64,000 bases of DNA from Erodium maritimum (Eukaryota; Streptophyta; Magnoliopsida; Geraniales; Geraniaceae), in NCBI GenBank assembly GCA_963921825.1, contig OY997592.1, positions 31,909,730 to 31,973,729 on the forward strand. The letters run 5' to 3'. The position numbers and the translations under genes were made by a program. Below are positions 10,776 through 22,842 of this stretch, piece after piece; the first letter of the stretch is position 1, and every line of letters starts with the position of its first letter. Below the pieces are notes generated by a model. It saw only the letters and a program-made list of their open reading frames with translations. It made no database searches and had not been told where the DNA came from.

Positions 10776-12093
10776 TTGTTCTTTAGGTTTTTTTTTTATC
10801 AGCAAGTTTTTTTTATATAAAATCCAAGTTTTCAAAATGAAAACAAGGACAAGGGCGAACCCTCGATCGAACAACCAACAAACAACCAATACAACCAAGA
10901 GCATACCATATAGGTACCTCAAACACGACCCTAACAGTGGATCTAACATTGGTCTTAAAACCAAGATTTTGCTAACTAGAAGTACAACAACTACTAACAA
11001 GTATTACAACAATTACAAGGTCTGAACTTAACAGAAGTCTCCAGCGGTAGGCAACGAACCAAAACAACCCACCACACAGACACACCCTGCAGCAGTGCAA
11101 TCTAGTTCGTGGAAACCTACACTCACTGAGGCCACGATTCCCCAGCACACCGGTGGCCAACACCAACCGGTAGAGATCCCCCCCCCCCCGACCCCAACAA
11201 AGACCAACCCTAAACAAGGCTTAATAGCCAAACACTCAACGCCGGCCAACACCGGAATCGTTGAGTCTCCGCCACCACTGTGGCCGGAGAAGGAAAGGGG
11301 TCTTTGAGGAAATCAGAGGGAAGGGAAGCCCGAAAAGAAAGAGAGATTTGAGATATGAACCCGAATCCCCAAAACTGCTATCAAGGGCGTCAACCCATAC
11401 CTGAACCACGATGAATCTTCACCGGTAAGAAACGTGTCCCACTCCTGATTCTGGTACCAATCTTCGCGGACTGAAGGATGAGAAGCAGTAGGAACCGCCA
11501 CAGTAGTGATGGTAGAAAAGATCTGTAGCAATCTCGCCAATCGGAAGAGAGCCATCCCACGCCAGATCTGACGTACCCCAACCCTCCACGCACGGAAGAA
11601 ACGTCCACCAACCACCAGATCTGAACGGAATGATCTAGTGGCAACCCAACAGACCGATACCCTCCAGCAATCAACTCTGAACCTCAACAGCGAAGCTAAA
11701 GGACTGCCGGAGGGAGCATGAAGACCAAACAAATCTGAAAGGGAAACGGATATGTCGAAAACGGAGAGGAAGAAGAAAATCGGTCACCTACCGAGCCAAA
11801 GAACCAGACCCCCACAATCGAACACATGATTGTCTTGAAAGCACGTCCCACCTAGATCTAGCCAAATCACCGGAAAAGGACCCTGAAGGAAAGGAAAGCG
11901 GAGGGGAAAGAAGTGGTAAAGAAGTAGCAGGGAGAAAGAGAGCTTCCACCGGTGAGAATCATGGCCAGAGGCCACGATTATCACCGGTGGAGTGCGGCGT
12001 CGAAGGTTTAGGGTTAGCGAGGCTAGAGAGAAAAGGAACAGAGAGAAAACCTATTCTAGAGAGTTTTGTGGCCAATATATTGTTCTTTAGGTT
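10776..12093 (-). mobile_element. RT-less non-LTR retroelement, copy A2, with 14-bp target-site duplication
   Basis: TTGTTCTTTAGGTT occurs at 10776-10789 and again at 12080-12093. The element proper (10790-12079, 1.29 kb) lies minus-strand: a T run then ATCAGCAAG at the left is the complement of a TTGCTGAT-poly(A) tail. The 5' end at about 12000 shares GCGGCGTCGAAGGTTT with copy A1. Minus-strand frames (11313-11732, 139 codons; 11028-11252) show no known domain. No reverse transcriptase and no zinc knuckle are seen, so it must have been mobilised in trans. Confidence 0.85.
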
Positions 12094-12974
12094 AAAAATA
12101 ATTGTATAAAAATGGCTTAGGTTTAAAGTTGGTTCCAAGAGTACTTGTATTTTTGTACCTATAAAAATAAATAAACTAAAATCTATAAATAATATGTTGA
12201 GGAGAATAAATCAAATAGAAACCATGTTTTAACCTAAAAACTGTGTGAACCAATTCAAGTCATCCATTTCATAAATGGATGGCTAAGATGCAATTGACTT
12301 GTTGACAGAAAAAAAACAGCACTTTTTGGTAAGTGATAGGGGCTTTTTAGTAAAATTATCTTATTATTTTTTCTATCAATTCACAAACTTATTATTACAT
12401 CTTAGGGTTTCCCCCTCTCTTCACCCTCCTTACAATCGCACGTCTTCATGGTCATTTTTGGTTCCTCTTCGTCTTCCTCCTCTCGTTCAGGTGCAACCAT
12501 CAGTGATACGACCTTGTCCTCTCAATGGGCCTTACCGGCAAGTCTCTCAGGACTCGTTGTGGGTCTGTCTGCCCCTCCATCCCTTCGCCGCCCGTCTTCA
12601 CCTCACCGAGTGCTCTTGTCGTCCCCGTGGTTGCGTTGGGGTTCTGTCAGATCGGACCTTCAGCCACCATCAAGGCCGCTCGTCAGCCAGGGTCTCTCGT
12701 TGATGGTGGTTCCCTCTGTCGGACCCAACATGCAATGCCATATCTCTAGGCCAGAGCACGGTGCATCTCTTCCTCCCCTCTCGAGGTTGTCAAGATCCAT
12801 TTCTTGGCCTGGCCATACATTGTCCATCCCTACTGCATCGCAAGTGGATGTGCACATCATTTCCAATCGATTAGGAGGTGTCTCAATTTAGGATGACCCG
12901 GATAACAATGAAGTGGTCATAGTCTGAGTCACAAGCGTCCCAGCTGCAACAGACGGTAGTATCAGAAATCCTTG

Positions 12975-13680
12975 GTTTGGAGCAAAACAGCGGTAACCCT
13001 AAAATCACGTGCGGCGTCATGCTTCAACGGTGGAAATTTAATAGGTTGGAGGTGGAATGCCTATCCAAAGAGGTCGTCTCTTTCAATTTCCCGTCGGAGG
13101 AAGCCCTGGACAAGGTCTGTCATAAAGGGTCGTGAACTTTCAGTGGATATTTGTTGATCCTGGTCCCCCTCATTCCTTTCATGCAACCAGATTCTATTCC
13201 GTTCCGGTTTATGGAGATAGGAGTCGGCCGTACAATGTCCTAGGGGCCGCACAGAATGACCCCTTCTAATCACTATTAGCTAACTCCCTAGGTACTGAAG
13301 TACTTGCTGCTCTAATACCCACCCCTAGGCAATGGGACGATTTCTTATGGTTCAAGGAAAGTTTGGACGTCAACCGACCACTTCGTCGATGCCTTCACCT
13401 TCAATTTTGAGACACCAAGAGCCCATAATGGCCAACCTCCAATATGAATGGCTCCCGGGTTTTTGTGTCCGGTATGATAGACTTACCCACCGTATTCAGG
13501 CCTATTAGGCCTATATCCCGGGAGTGGGATGAGATTAGGCTCGACTCGATGACTCCCTCCAACTCCAAATGGGAATCAACATGGACCGGCTGTTATAGAC
13601 ATAGTGGGGAGTGCCCAAGACCCATAGGGTACTCTAGTGGAAAACCTGTTAACGTCCCTCACATTAGGGCCCGAGGAGTC
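12975..13680 (+). pseudogene. LINE ORF1 relic, frame-broken
   Basis: Fragments in several frames resemble the ORF1 of the 8315-10714 element: a DUF4283 core and, near 13550-13620, a stretch matching the QMNMDRLLGTVW region. Many stops. The zinc knuckle is not recognisable. Confidence 0.5.
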
Positions 13681-13884
13681 TAAGAAGGAACAAGGAAGGA
13701 CTCTTCTTCCCCCTTTGGGTTTCCTTACACTACTTGGTGTCGGGGTTGTTGAGACGAAGACTGGTGACTTGGCTAAGGAGGATTCCACATGAATACCTCC
13801 AAATTCTCAATAGGCGCATCTAGGATCGTTAGAAGGGATGAGATAGATCACGAAGACCCGTGACCTGGCTAACATGAGTCAGGC

Positions 13885-16800
13885 TGTCACGCCCCAATTT
13901 CAGTAAACCGAACTCGGGACGCGAACGTTTAAAATAAGAAAACACTTCGAAAACATTTCCATTAAAACACTTTACAATAACAGTTTGGTTCAACAAAAGG
14001 ATAATTACAAATCAAAATAAAACGTCCCACAAGCGGACAAAAGGCGAGGTATCCGTCGCTAGACCAAAAGTAAAAAAAAAACCCGGACTCCGCTCCTAGC
14101 TCCACAAGCTTCGAGAGCTCACCTAGTCCGTCCCACGAACAGTACCTGTAGGAAAAGCAGCTAGGGGTGAGCGTTCGCTCACCACCACGGATAACAGACT
14201 GACTATGGCATAATTAGCAGACAATGCCGGTAACACCAACAACAAGCTCAACCCCCGGGGATCACTGTCCCCAACCCAAGTACTCTGACTGACAACACCC
14301 ACGGTGACCTTCCTCGAACGACTCAACACTCAACACGTAAGTAGACCTGAACACAACGATCGACGACCTCCTCCAAAGACACGACTGACAACCACGCAAT
14401 ACCAAACAAGATCGCATAGGATCGCAAACCAGTTGCCAAGAACGCCCTCCCGGGACTCTAACCCGGTCAGGCCAACCCAAGAATGCTGCAACTTACCGGG
14501 ACTCTAACCCATAAGCCAGCCGGAAAATACTGCAACTTACTGGGACTCTAACCCATAAGCCAGCCGGAAAATGCTGCAACTTACTGGGACTCTAACCCAT
14601 AAGCCAGCCAAGGTACGCTCACGAACCCAAACCACACACGCGCGGCCAGGACCCCTTTATTGGCGGGCGGGCCCCCTACCCCGTTTGAACATGCAGACGC
14701 GTGTGCTCGTGGACCCCCGTTTCAGGAAGCGGGCCCCCAACCTCCGGTAACCACAAACACAATCACAATCACAATCACAAGCAAGTTCACAACCAGTAAC
14801 AACACAGGTTCAACACTCATAGGCACTCATGGCCACCAAGACACTAACAGTAAAACTCGGACTCAACAGCCCCACGGGCACTCACGGCCTCCCAAGACAC
14901 CAACCATAAAACACGCTTGCAACTTACCGAGACTCTAACTCGTAAGCCAGCTAAAACACCAACAGTAAAGTACGGGCTCTCATGGCCACCCAAACACGAA
15001 TAATAACACGGGCTCTCATGGCCACCCAAGACTCGGCAATAATAATACGGGCTCTCAAGGCCACTCAAACTCGATAATAAACAACACGGGCTCTCAAGGC
15101 CACCCTACTCAACCGTAAATAACACACAACAACCTCCGGCATAAACGATGCCTCCAACAGTCCTAAGATAACTAGTTCCACAAACAACCTCCGGGCATGG
15201 TCATATGCCTCCAGTACTCCTAATATCAACAAGTTCACAACAACCTCCGGGCATGGTCATATGCCTCCAGTAAATCAGCTAACGCTAAGTTCTCTGCTCC
15301 TACAACACTACTAAGTGTCACATGCATTTCCAGTAATCACTACGTTCCCGTATCATGCTTTTCTGATAAACGCTACAAACCCCGCATCATGCTTTTCTAG
15401 TATTTAAAATAAACCTACTCAACCCACGACACCCCGGTGTCACATGCAATTCTACTGTTAACTTTCCCTAGTCAGGGCCGAGATCCGGCTACTTTTCCCT
15501 ACCTCGACTGAAGAGCAACCGCTACGCTTCCTAGCTGCTGACGTTCTGGCTCGCTACCTCCGAGCTTCACTTCGATCGAAGCCGGACGCTAAAAGAAACA
15601 CGAAAGCCATAGATTAATAACGGTTCTGCCGGTAAGTTAAAGGTTAATTTAACGGTCATGATTTCTCCAGTTTAAATCCGACAGTTGTCCCTTAAACTCG
15701 AGCGGGATAAAAGTCGGGTTACGACGGATCGGTTTGAGTACCCGAGCACCGAAACCGGTGCATGCGAGGCACGGTCCCAATGCACGAATCCCGAGGTCCG
15801 ATTCAGCGGTCCGCTTTTGTTCCTTTTTAAACCCAATAGCAGTCCATTTTACCCAGAGTTCCAGAGTCGTTCCCAAATCCGATTAATAACCCCTTTTCAA
15901 AATAGAACGGTTTTTATTTTAAAACAAAATCCCTTAAAACCGTCGTTGAACTCCCTTGCTTTAACTAATTCCGTCTTTGATTTTAAAACAAAACGGGTTC
16001 CTTCCGTTCGTTTCCAAACTCGATATTTTGGTCCAAACCCTTATAAAGTCGATTTGATTTCGTTTCCCCCCTTTTCGATTTAACTTAACTCTTTTTTTGT
16101 TCACAGTTAAACAGATCCGAAAAAGAAACGTAAGAAACAATAATACAATAAACTTAAATTTGTTTTCTTTACAATTTCATATTAACGTCTAATACAGTAA
16201 ATCTTTAAACAAAACCAGATTCACTGAAATTCGAAGACGGAAAAAAAGGGTTCGGTTTCGAACCGGTCGGCCGCCGGCGAGGGCGGCGTCGGCCGGGGCC
16301 TAACCGTAGAGAAAGGACGGCGGCGTCGGCGAAGAACGACGGGGAGGTGGAGCACGGCGGAGTACGGCGGGGATCCGCCTCGGATCCGGACGAAGACGGG
16401 CTGTTCCGTCCCGGATCTGTGCCCGCACCGGCGAGTCCGTCTTGGCTCGGCCGTGCACGGCGACGGCGGGACTCAGGGACGCTCGGGTGCGGAGGGGCAG
16501 CTCGCCGTGGTTGAACGGAGGTCGGAGACGGTGATTTCCGGCGAGACAGGCCCGAGAGAGGGAGGGGTTCGGCCAACGGTGGCGGCGGCGACGTGAGCTG
16601 GAGAAGACGGGGCGAAGGTGTGGCCGGCCGGAGAAGGAGGGGCTCGGTGAGGGACGGCCAGGCTCGGGATCTGAGAGGGAGGTGGAAGGGGGGGGTCGAA
16701 GACGGCCGAGCTCGGGCCCGGGACGGCCGGAATCGATGGTCGAGCTCGGGCTCGGGACGGCCGGAATCGATGGCCGGACTGGTGAGGGAGGTGAACGAAG

Positions 16801-17202
16801 AAGAAGGCGTGGAGGAGGGAGGTGGGTTCGGCGATGGTGGTGGTGTTCGGGTTGGACAGAGACGAGAGCGAGGGAGGGAGTGGCCGGAGGTGGGGGGAGG
16901 TCGCCGGAGAAGATGGAAGAGAGAGGATCGGGTTCGGAGAGGAGAGGTCGAAGAAGACGAAGCAGAAGGAGGAGGGAGGTAGGTTCGGCGTGAGGGAAGA
17001 GGAGACAGAAATTTTAGGGTTTCAACCCTAAAATTTCGTACTTATACCCAGGCCGGGCCGGGTCACCACACTGGGCCGGGTCGCCAAACGGGTCTGGCCC
17101 AGCCCGATCCAGTTTTTTTTTTTTTTTTCAGACTTTTCGAACCGCTTCCCAAACCCATCAATTAAAACCCGTAAAAGACAATTAAATTTTCAGGACTTTA
17201 CA
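13885..17202. mobile_element. Solo LTR (3.3 kb, TG...CA, 5-bp TSD CAGGC), Del/Tekay-like by length
   Basis: Starts TGTCACGCCCC and ends TTTACA. CAGGC flanks both sides (13880-13884 and 17203-17207). No internal domain, PBS or second LTR is present, so it is a solo LTR left by recombination, inserted in an older LINE. A related copy starts at 22843 with the same first bases. Inside are short tandem repeats (about 14460-14610) and a GC-rich block (16250-17060) whose open frames (16205-16576 minus, 16593-16982 plus) are low-complexity Arg/Gly stretches, not genes. The lineage is inferred only from LTR length. Confidence 0.75.
14450..14610. repeat. Tandem minisatellite in the solo LTR
   Basis: Units of roughly 43-50 bp containing GGGACTCTAACCCATAAGCC and TGCTGCAACTTA, repeated about three to four times. 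A later degenerate unit occurs near 14920-14955. Confidence 0.7.
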
Positions 17203-17952
17203 CAGGCGGACAATCGGAAGGCGCAGGAGGGGGATCTCAGTTATGTCAGTGGCAACCTTACATAGTCACTAACACCTTCTTTGGAGGGCTCTCGGCTAGA
17301 GACTAAGATCACCACCCTTACGCCCACCCACCCAACCCCCCTACCCCCGAGTCGGGAAGTAGAAAAAACGTATGGAGCATGTGGGAGGTTTGGGTCCCAA
17401 GCGCCTGAAGATGTTGAAGATCAAAGGGCGGAGTAAGACGTGCCAGTTCTAAACCTGCGCAAGCCAGCAGAAGCGGATCCTATGTGTAGGGGGGCCCGAT
17501 ATCAATATATCATCTTGTCGATGAGAAAGAAGACAAATCTGATCAGTCGCTGGATGCAAAACAATCTCGCTAGGAGCCATGAGTGGCCAGGGAACACGGG
17601 GGATAGAACGTCAGTGGCCTACCCCTCACGAACCGAGAAAGGGCTTGCTTCTTGTGTCTTGGGAGAGCTTGTCTACATTAAGGAGTTTCTATGCTGCTTT
17701 TCTGTTGTTTGTTTTACTTTAGTTTTATGCATGTTGATTCAGTTGTTTCTAGCTATTTATTTTTCCAGTTTAGGATAGGACGTAGAATTTTTTATCTTTA
17801 TCTAAGATGAAAATTAGACTACTTTAGCGGTTTCAAGACCGTCAGATTACCTACGAGAGTCTTAGATTTATTCTGGTTCTCAGGAATTTATCCCTTTTTG
17901 TATGTTTTGATTGGCATTATTAATGCAATTCCTCTTCACCCTTTTAAAAAAA

Positions 17953-18159
17953 GTTGAACTTTGTATATGAAAAGATACATATTCCAACTAATTTTATGTG
18001 ATAAGCACGTGCAATCTAATTTTAGAATTTCAGATGAACATTACTCTAATTTCATAAAATTTCAAAATATTGTCCTAAAATTTAGAACAACATTATCATA
18101 CAGCATAATCTAACTTAGATACATGTTCGACTATAATTAGCAAGTGTTTCATTCGTACC
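17953..18159. other. AT-rich spacer, nothing recognised
   Basis: Short AT-rich sequence between two retroelement remnants. No open frame or repeat family was recognised. Confidence 0.3.
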
Positions 18160-18345
18160 TTTTTTTAACAGCAAATTATTTTATAAAGATCCAAGTCTTT
18201 GAAAAAAAGACAAGGACAAGGGCTCAGCCCTCATTCAAACTATTACAAACAAAGAGCACTCCAACCAGGGGGCCTCAAACTAAACCCCAAACACTGGGGG
18301 AACAGAAAGGTCTGTTAGTCTTAGTGCCCGTAGTTCAATCCTAAA
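18160..18345 (-). mobile_element. 5'-truncated 3' end of the RT-less non-LTR family, copy A3
   Basis: A T run (18160-18166) followed by AACAGCAAATT and a block close to the 3' ends of copies A1 and A2, including ATCCAAGTC and GACAAGGACAAGGGC. Only about 190 bp of the 3' end is present. Confidence 0.55.
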
Positions 18346-18404
18346 TGTCCAAATGTACATATCATCGTTAGCAATAAAATTAAAGCGGCTTTATATTACT
18401 TATG

Positions 18405-20009
18405 TGTTGGAGTAATATATCGACGTGTGCTCTGATCTATGCCCACAATGCGAATAGAACCATAGATCGAGATAGATCACACTCGATGGGTCCCTAGTCA
18501 ACAAAGCTTCACTAGAAGCGACTAGTATGAAAGATGGCTCTTTATGGCTTACGTTCTGTTAGTCATTGGAATGGGATTCCGGAGTCTGATCATAGATATC
18601 ATGTGGGACATGATATTGGACGACCCGCCCTGAATATGTGCCATAGATTAAGTCATGAACATATTCAGTGTCGTAGCTTGTCATGTATCCTTAGACCAAG
18701 GAGTCTTTGTGATCGCTATGCAGTAAACAACTGAGTTTGACCTGAGCCTAACGTTGTCCGTAACATGGCTTCCATAACGGCCAGGATTGGCTTGGGGACG
18801 GACTACATGAGTGACACGAAAGACGGATAAGGTATTTATCTGTCATACTATGGTATGGGAAATATATCGGTTCTCGACCGTTTGATCGAGAGTGACTGAA
18901 AGAATAGCATGTCCATGCACATGATACTAAGTATCATATATTCAGTCATCTCACATATCAAGGAACATTGATTGAGAAAAATAAGGATGACGGCTCAATG
19001 CCTTATCTCAATCAGGATATCGGAGATAAAAGGATAATGACATGGACGACGAAAAGGTTAGAATCGATAGGATTGATTCGTTATGCAGTGTCAGGCAATA
19101 CTAAAGTCTTGTTAGTTGCCACTTAAATAGGATCAAGTAAAATGAGATTTTACGTTGATCTATTGACATGCATAAACCTAAGGGTCACACCGGAGGGTGA
19201 AACTCATTGACACATTTATGGAGAATGGCCAAAAGGGAGTTGTCTCGGGACATGACCAAAACTGGGTTTTTGGTCAAGTGCCTGTAAGTGAATAGGACTT
19301 TACGGATCGAGACAATGCTTGGAGTCTTGGGATTGATCGCATCGGATAATGTTGGACATTTCTGGTATGAAAGGCTTGGAGGCGATGAGCATGTCACAGG
19401 ACCTCGTTGGGAATGGCCACGGGCCATGTTCCAAGAAGCCCATGAGAGGCCCAGACAACCAAGGCCTATGGAACTAATTAATCAAGTCTTGATTAATTAG
19501 TACTAAGTAAGCAAGACAAGGATTAAGGTGTTGGTGATTCACCACCTAGCCCCATCTTGTCTAGCCATACTTTGTCCTATTTGCACCTTACTTGTCACCA
19601 TGCTTGTCCCATGCCTTTAGTTGGACAAGTATGAGGTTCTTTATGTTTAAGGCATCTTTTTTCAACATAACAAACACAAGACAAGAATAGGAAACACAAC
19701 TTCTCCCTCCTCTCCATGGCAATTCCGGGTTTGGCAAGCTCCCACCTCCATTTTGTGTTCTGGAGTCCTCAAAGAGAAGAACTACGTGGCTTTGATTCCC
19801 ATGTGGATACGTAGGTGTCTTGGAGACTCAAGCCAATCATTCGTTAACCGGTATTCTTGTTTTGGTAAAAAATAGTACTGAATTTTTCACTTGTGAATCC
19901 ATTGTTTGTTATTCTTTGTTAGTTTTTTCATGGTTTTAATCGTTTCTTGGTTTTCATTGATTTTCCGTTGCGAGTTGGTTCATCTCCAACCCTACCTCGA
20001 GACCCAACA
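18405..20009 (+). mobile_element. Copia-type LTR or 3'-region derivative, non-coding
   Basis: Starts TGTTGGAG and can end CAACA after a TTTTCCGTTGCGAG-type stretch reminiscent of copia LTR ends. The order of sequence resembles the non-coding region before the 3' LTR of the copia element at 30.5-31.6 kb. There are no long open frames. No matching target-site duplication was found, so boundaries and class are tentative. Confidence 0.4.
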
Positions 20010-20168
20010 GGGTGATCGGTGACGGAGAGAATTCAACCCCTAGGGGGTTTGATGCGAAACCCTAAAGGGTTCATCCATCAAGCTAATACTTGATTGGAGA
20101 AGGGCCATGGAAACCATGGCTGCAGAGAGCTCGAGAGCTTTTTAGGGCCGGCTGAATATCAAAATTTT

Positions 20169-22350
20169 AAATTACTTCATCCAATATAGTCAATCACACT
20201 ACATTCAAGACTCTTCCTGCCTCTGTAACCCCAAAACCGCCGCCCTCATCTCAAGCCCCGCCGGTGACTACCTTGGTTCCGATCTTGGTGGATGTCGGCG
20301 GTGGCATCCCCTTCAAACCCTCCTCCCCCTTTCTTTCCTCTGCCCTTCTCTCCTTCCTCTTTTTCTTCTCCTTTTCAGTCTGAGATCTATTTTGTTTCTT
20401 CCTTGGCCGGCTGTTCTCGCCTTCGGATGGTTGGGCTTGCTTCAGAGTGTGTTTCTCCGGCTGTCCCTAGCTGCTCGAACTTCCGAGTCTCGTCTCGCTC
20501 AAGATTTGTTGTTGCTCGTGCATGGGGGTGGTTTGGAAGCAAGTCCTTGTCGCTCGCCTCAGCAACACCTCTCTCGCCGGCCAGGCTTGTAGGAAGTCTC
20601 GGCTGGGATCTTAGCCGAATCCGACGCAAGCTTCTCGACGAGCTCGTGGTGCTTCTGCAAGGGCGGCGGGATGGTTGGATTTGTGAACCGGGTAGGGTTC
20701 AACGGGCGGGCATGGTCAGCACCTTTGGGGTTGGGCCTGTCTCAGGTTGGGCCTAGGTTGGAAGTTCTGGGTTGGGCGGACAGAAGTGGGTCGAGTGTGT
20801 ACTACAGTAACAGGTCGGGATGGCCTTGTTTGGCCGGGTCGATTTTGAACTTGTTTGTTGTTGTTCATTTGCTTGTGGGTTATGGGTTCGTCGGTCTGTT
20901 TTGGAGGTTTGCTTTATGCGCGTGATCCTTGTTTCTCTTTACCTGCTCCATGTCGGGTTGGACAGAGACTCGGTCTTGTCTCTGCTCAGGTTTGTTTCTT
21001 CGATTTTTGGGGGAGCTTTTCCGGGTGTCTGGGTTTTACTGTTTAGGACTCTCCGGCGAAAGTAGGGGTGCGTGGGTACGTGTGGAAGCATAGCTTTGGA
21101 CGATCGGTGTCCGCCTTGTCAGCAGTAAGGTGCCGGGTTTTTTAAGTACTGGCCTTCGACAAGCTTGTCTCGCAGTTCTGGGTGTACCTCTTCGACTGGT
21201 TACAGTCTTCTGTGTTGGAATCGGGAATGGACCGTGCTCGGTATTATTACATGACTTTCCCTTCGGGTCCTTTCTGTTGTCGGTGAGGGGTTACCTGTCT
21301 TAGTTTCGGAACGCTCGGCTCGCATGTCAGTTTAGGCTTCTCAAGAGTTTTGACGTGATGCTCCTAGTTTGGAGTTTGGAGATCGTACTCCGTAGAAATA
21401 CCGGTCCTCCGCCTTTTTGGGCCTCTTTTCTGTGTTTACCGAATTTAGTTTTCGGACGGCTGAGTGCGATCTTCTTCGTCTCGCGATCTCGGCAAAGCGG
21501 TTTCGAAGGTGGACCTTCTCTCGGGTCTTTGGAGGTGACTAGTTCCTGTTCAGGTCGTGGGACGCGTTTCTACATTCTAGCGGGTGTGGATCGTTGCTGA
21601 GCTATTCTAGTTGACTCTGGTGCTGCCTATCGATCTTTGTTTGGTAATTCCTCTCCCGCCCTACCCTTTCATTTATTTCGATTGACTTCGCTTCTTCTCG
21701 ACCCGCTGTTTGTTTTTTGAGCTCGCCGGTTTTAGGTGTTGGTGTTGGCCGCCGGCGAGTCCTTAAGACTTTTCCTTGGTCTAAAGCATTTCGTTTTAAT
21801 TGATGGGAGTGGTGTGTCTCAATGAAGTTTCACTGCTACTATATCTGTCATTGTGGTGCTGGCCACCGCGTTTTTAGTACTCTCTTTCTCGCTAGGATTG
21901 AGTGTTACTAATGATACAGGGAGTTGGGTACAACTCTGATTAGGTTTGCAGTGTTTCTTGTGGGCCTGCTCTTCTTGGTGGCCTATTCTTGGATGGTGAC
22001 TGTCGCCTTGCCCGGTCGATCAGGGGTGTTTGGTCTAGCCTTTCTTGTTGCACTTGGTGGTCTTTCTTGTTGTCTGCCCTTGTGGACGGTTCTTGTAATC
22101 TGCACCTTATTTTTCTTGTTGCACATGATGGATATCCTTCTAGTCTTCCCTGGTTGGCGGTTCTTGTATTCTGCGCCTTCTTTTACTGGGTTGTATTCTT
22201 ATCGTCTTTGGTTTCTATTGTGCCTTATAAGAAGACTGTGTATTTCTTGGGCTTTTGGAGGTCTGTAGTTAAATTTCATGTACTCCTCTTTCCCTTTATA
22301 AGAGGTTTAATTTAAATTTGCATTTGCCGATAAAAAAAATTACTTCATCC
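20169..22350 (+). mobile_element. RT-less non-LTR retroelement, copy A4, with 14-bp target-site duplication
   Basis: AAATTACTTCATCC occurs at 20169-20182 and at 22337-22350. The element (20183-22336, 2.15 kb) is GC-rich at its 5' end and ends TTTGCCGATAAAAAAA, close to the TTGCTGAT-A(n) tails of A1 and A2, so it is placed in the same group. The longest frame (20292-20756, 154 codons, Pro/Ser-rich) has no known domain. No reverse transcriptase or zinc knuckle is visible. Confidence 0.8.
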
Positions 22351-22842
22351 CATGGAACAAAATTAATTTGTCTCAAATTGATTTCAAATACGTTCGGTAA
22401 AATATATATGATTATCATGTATTTATATTATAAATCATTTGTATTTTACATAAGCATATTTAGTTACTTGTGGCTTTTGGATACCGAAACACGACATGGC
22501 TAACATAAAGATGATGAAAATCCCTACGAAGATGGTGTAAGGGACCCATAAATCTGAAAAGAGGGATGATATATTGTTGGCAAATCAAAAATTGTAGTTA
22601 TGGTTACAAAGTCTGAAATAAGGTGACCTAAACCCACTCCAAAAAATCAATGATGAACAGTGAGAACCAATTAATTTCGATCTTATCGTGATGTTCTCTG
22701 TTAAGGTTTTGTTTTCGGCGGCACCCATAGTAAGATCTCCATGGTGTAGTTGTCACATCTCTCGGTTCTCACCCGATCGTTCTTCTTCGTCTTTATAACA
22801 TGCTCCCTCCTCCTCCGATAACCTTTTGTCCTCTACCCCTGT
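22351..22842. other. Spacer between retroelements, no gene recognised
   Basis: AT-rich then mixed sequence. No open frame above about 60 codons with recognisable content. It precedes the LTR that starts at 22843. Confidence 0.3.

Larger units (their letters stand above)
12390..17952 (+). mobile_element. Degenerate L1-type LINE split by a solo LTR
   Basis: The left part (to 13884) carries a broken ORF1. Around 13010-13190 a DUF4283-like stretch (MLQRWKFNRLEVECLSKEV, then a FNFPSEEALDKVCHKG stretch) parallels the 8315-10714 copy. The right part (17203-17952) continues as non-coding 3' sequence and ends in an A run (17946-17952). A solo LTR (13885-17202) interrupts it. Frameshifts and stops are frequent, so it is older than the 8315 copy. 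The left boundary is approximate and no TSD was found. Confidence 0.6.

Noticed and set aside
16205..16982. GC-rich open frames as genes or captured exons
   Set aside because: Low-complexity Arg/Gly/Pro translations within a TSD-bounded solo LTR on both strands; no conserved motif.
18400..20014. Clean solo copia LTR
   Set aside because: TG...CA ends can be chosen, but the flanking 5-mers (TTATG, GGGTG) differ, so it is only listed as a tentative derivative.
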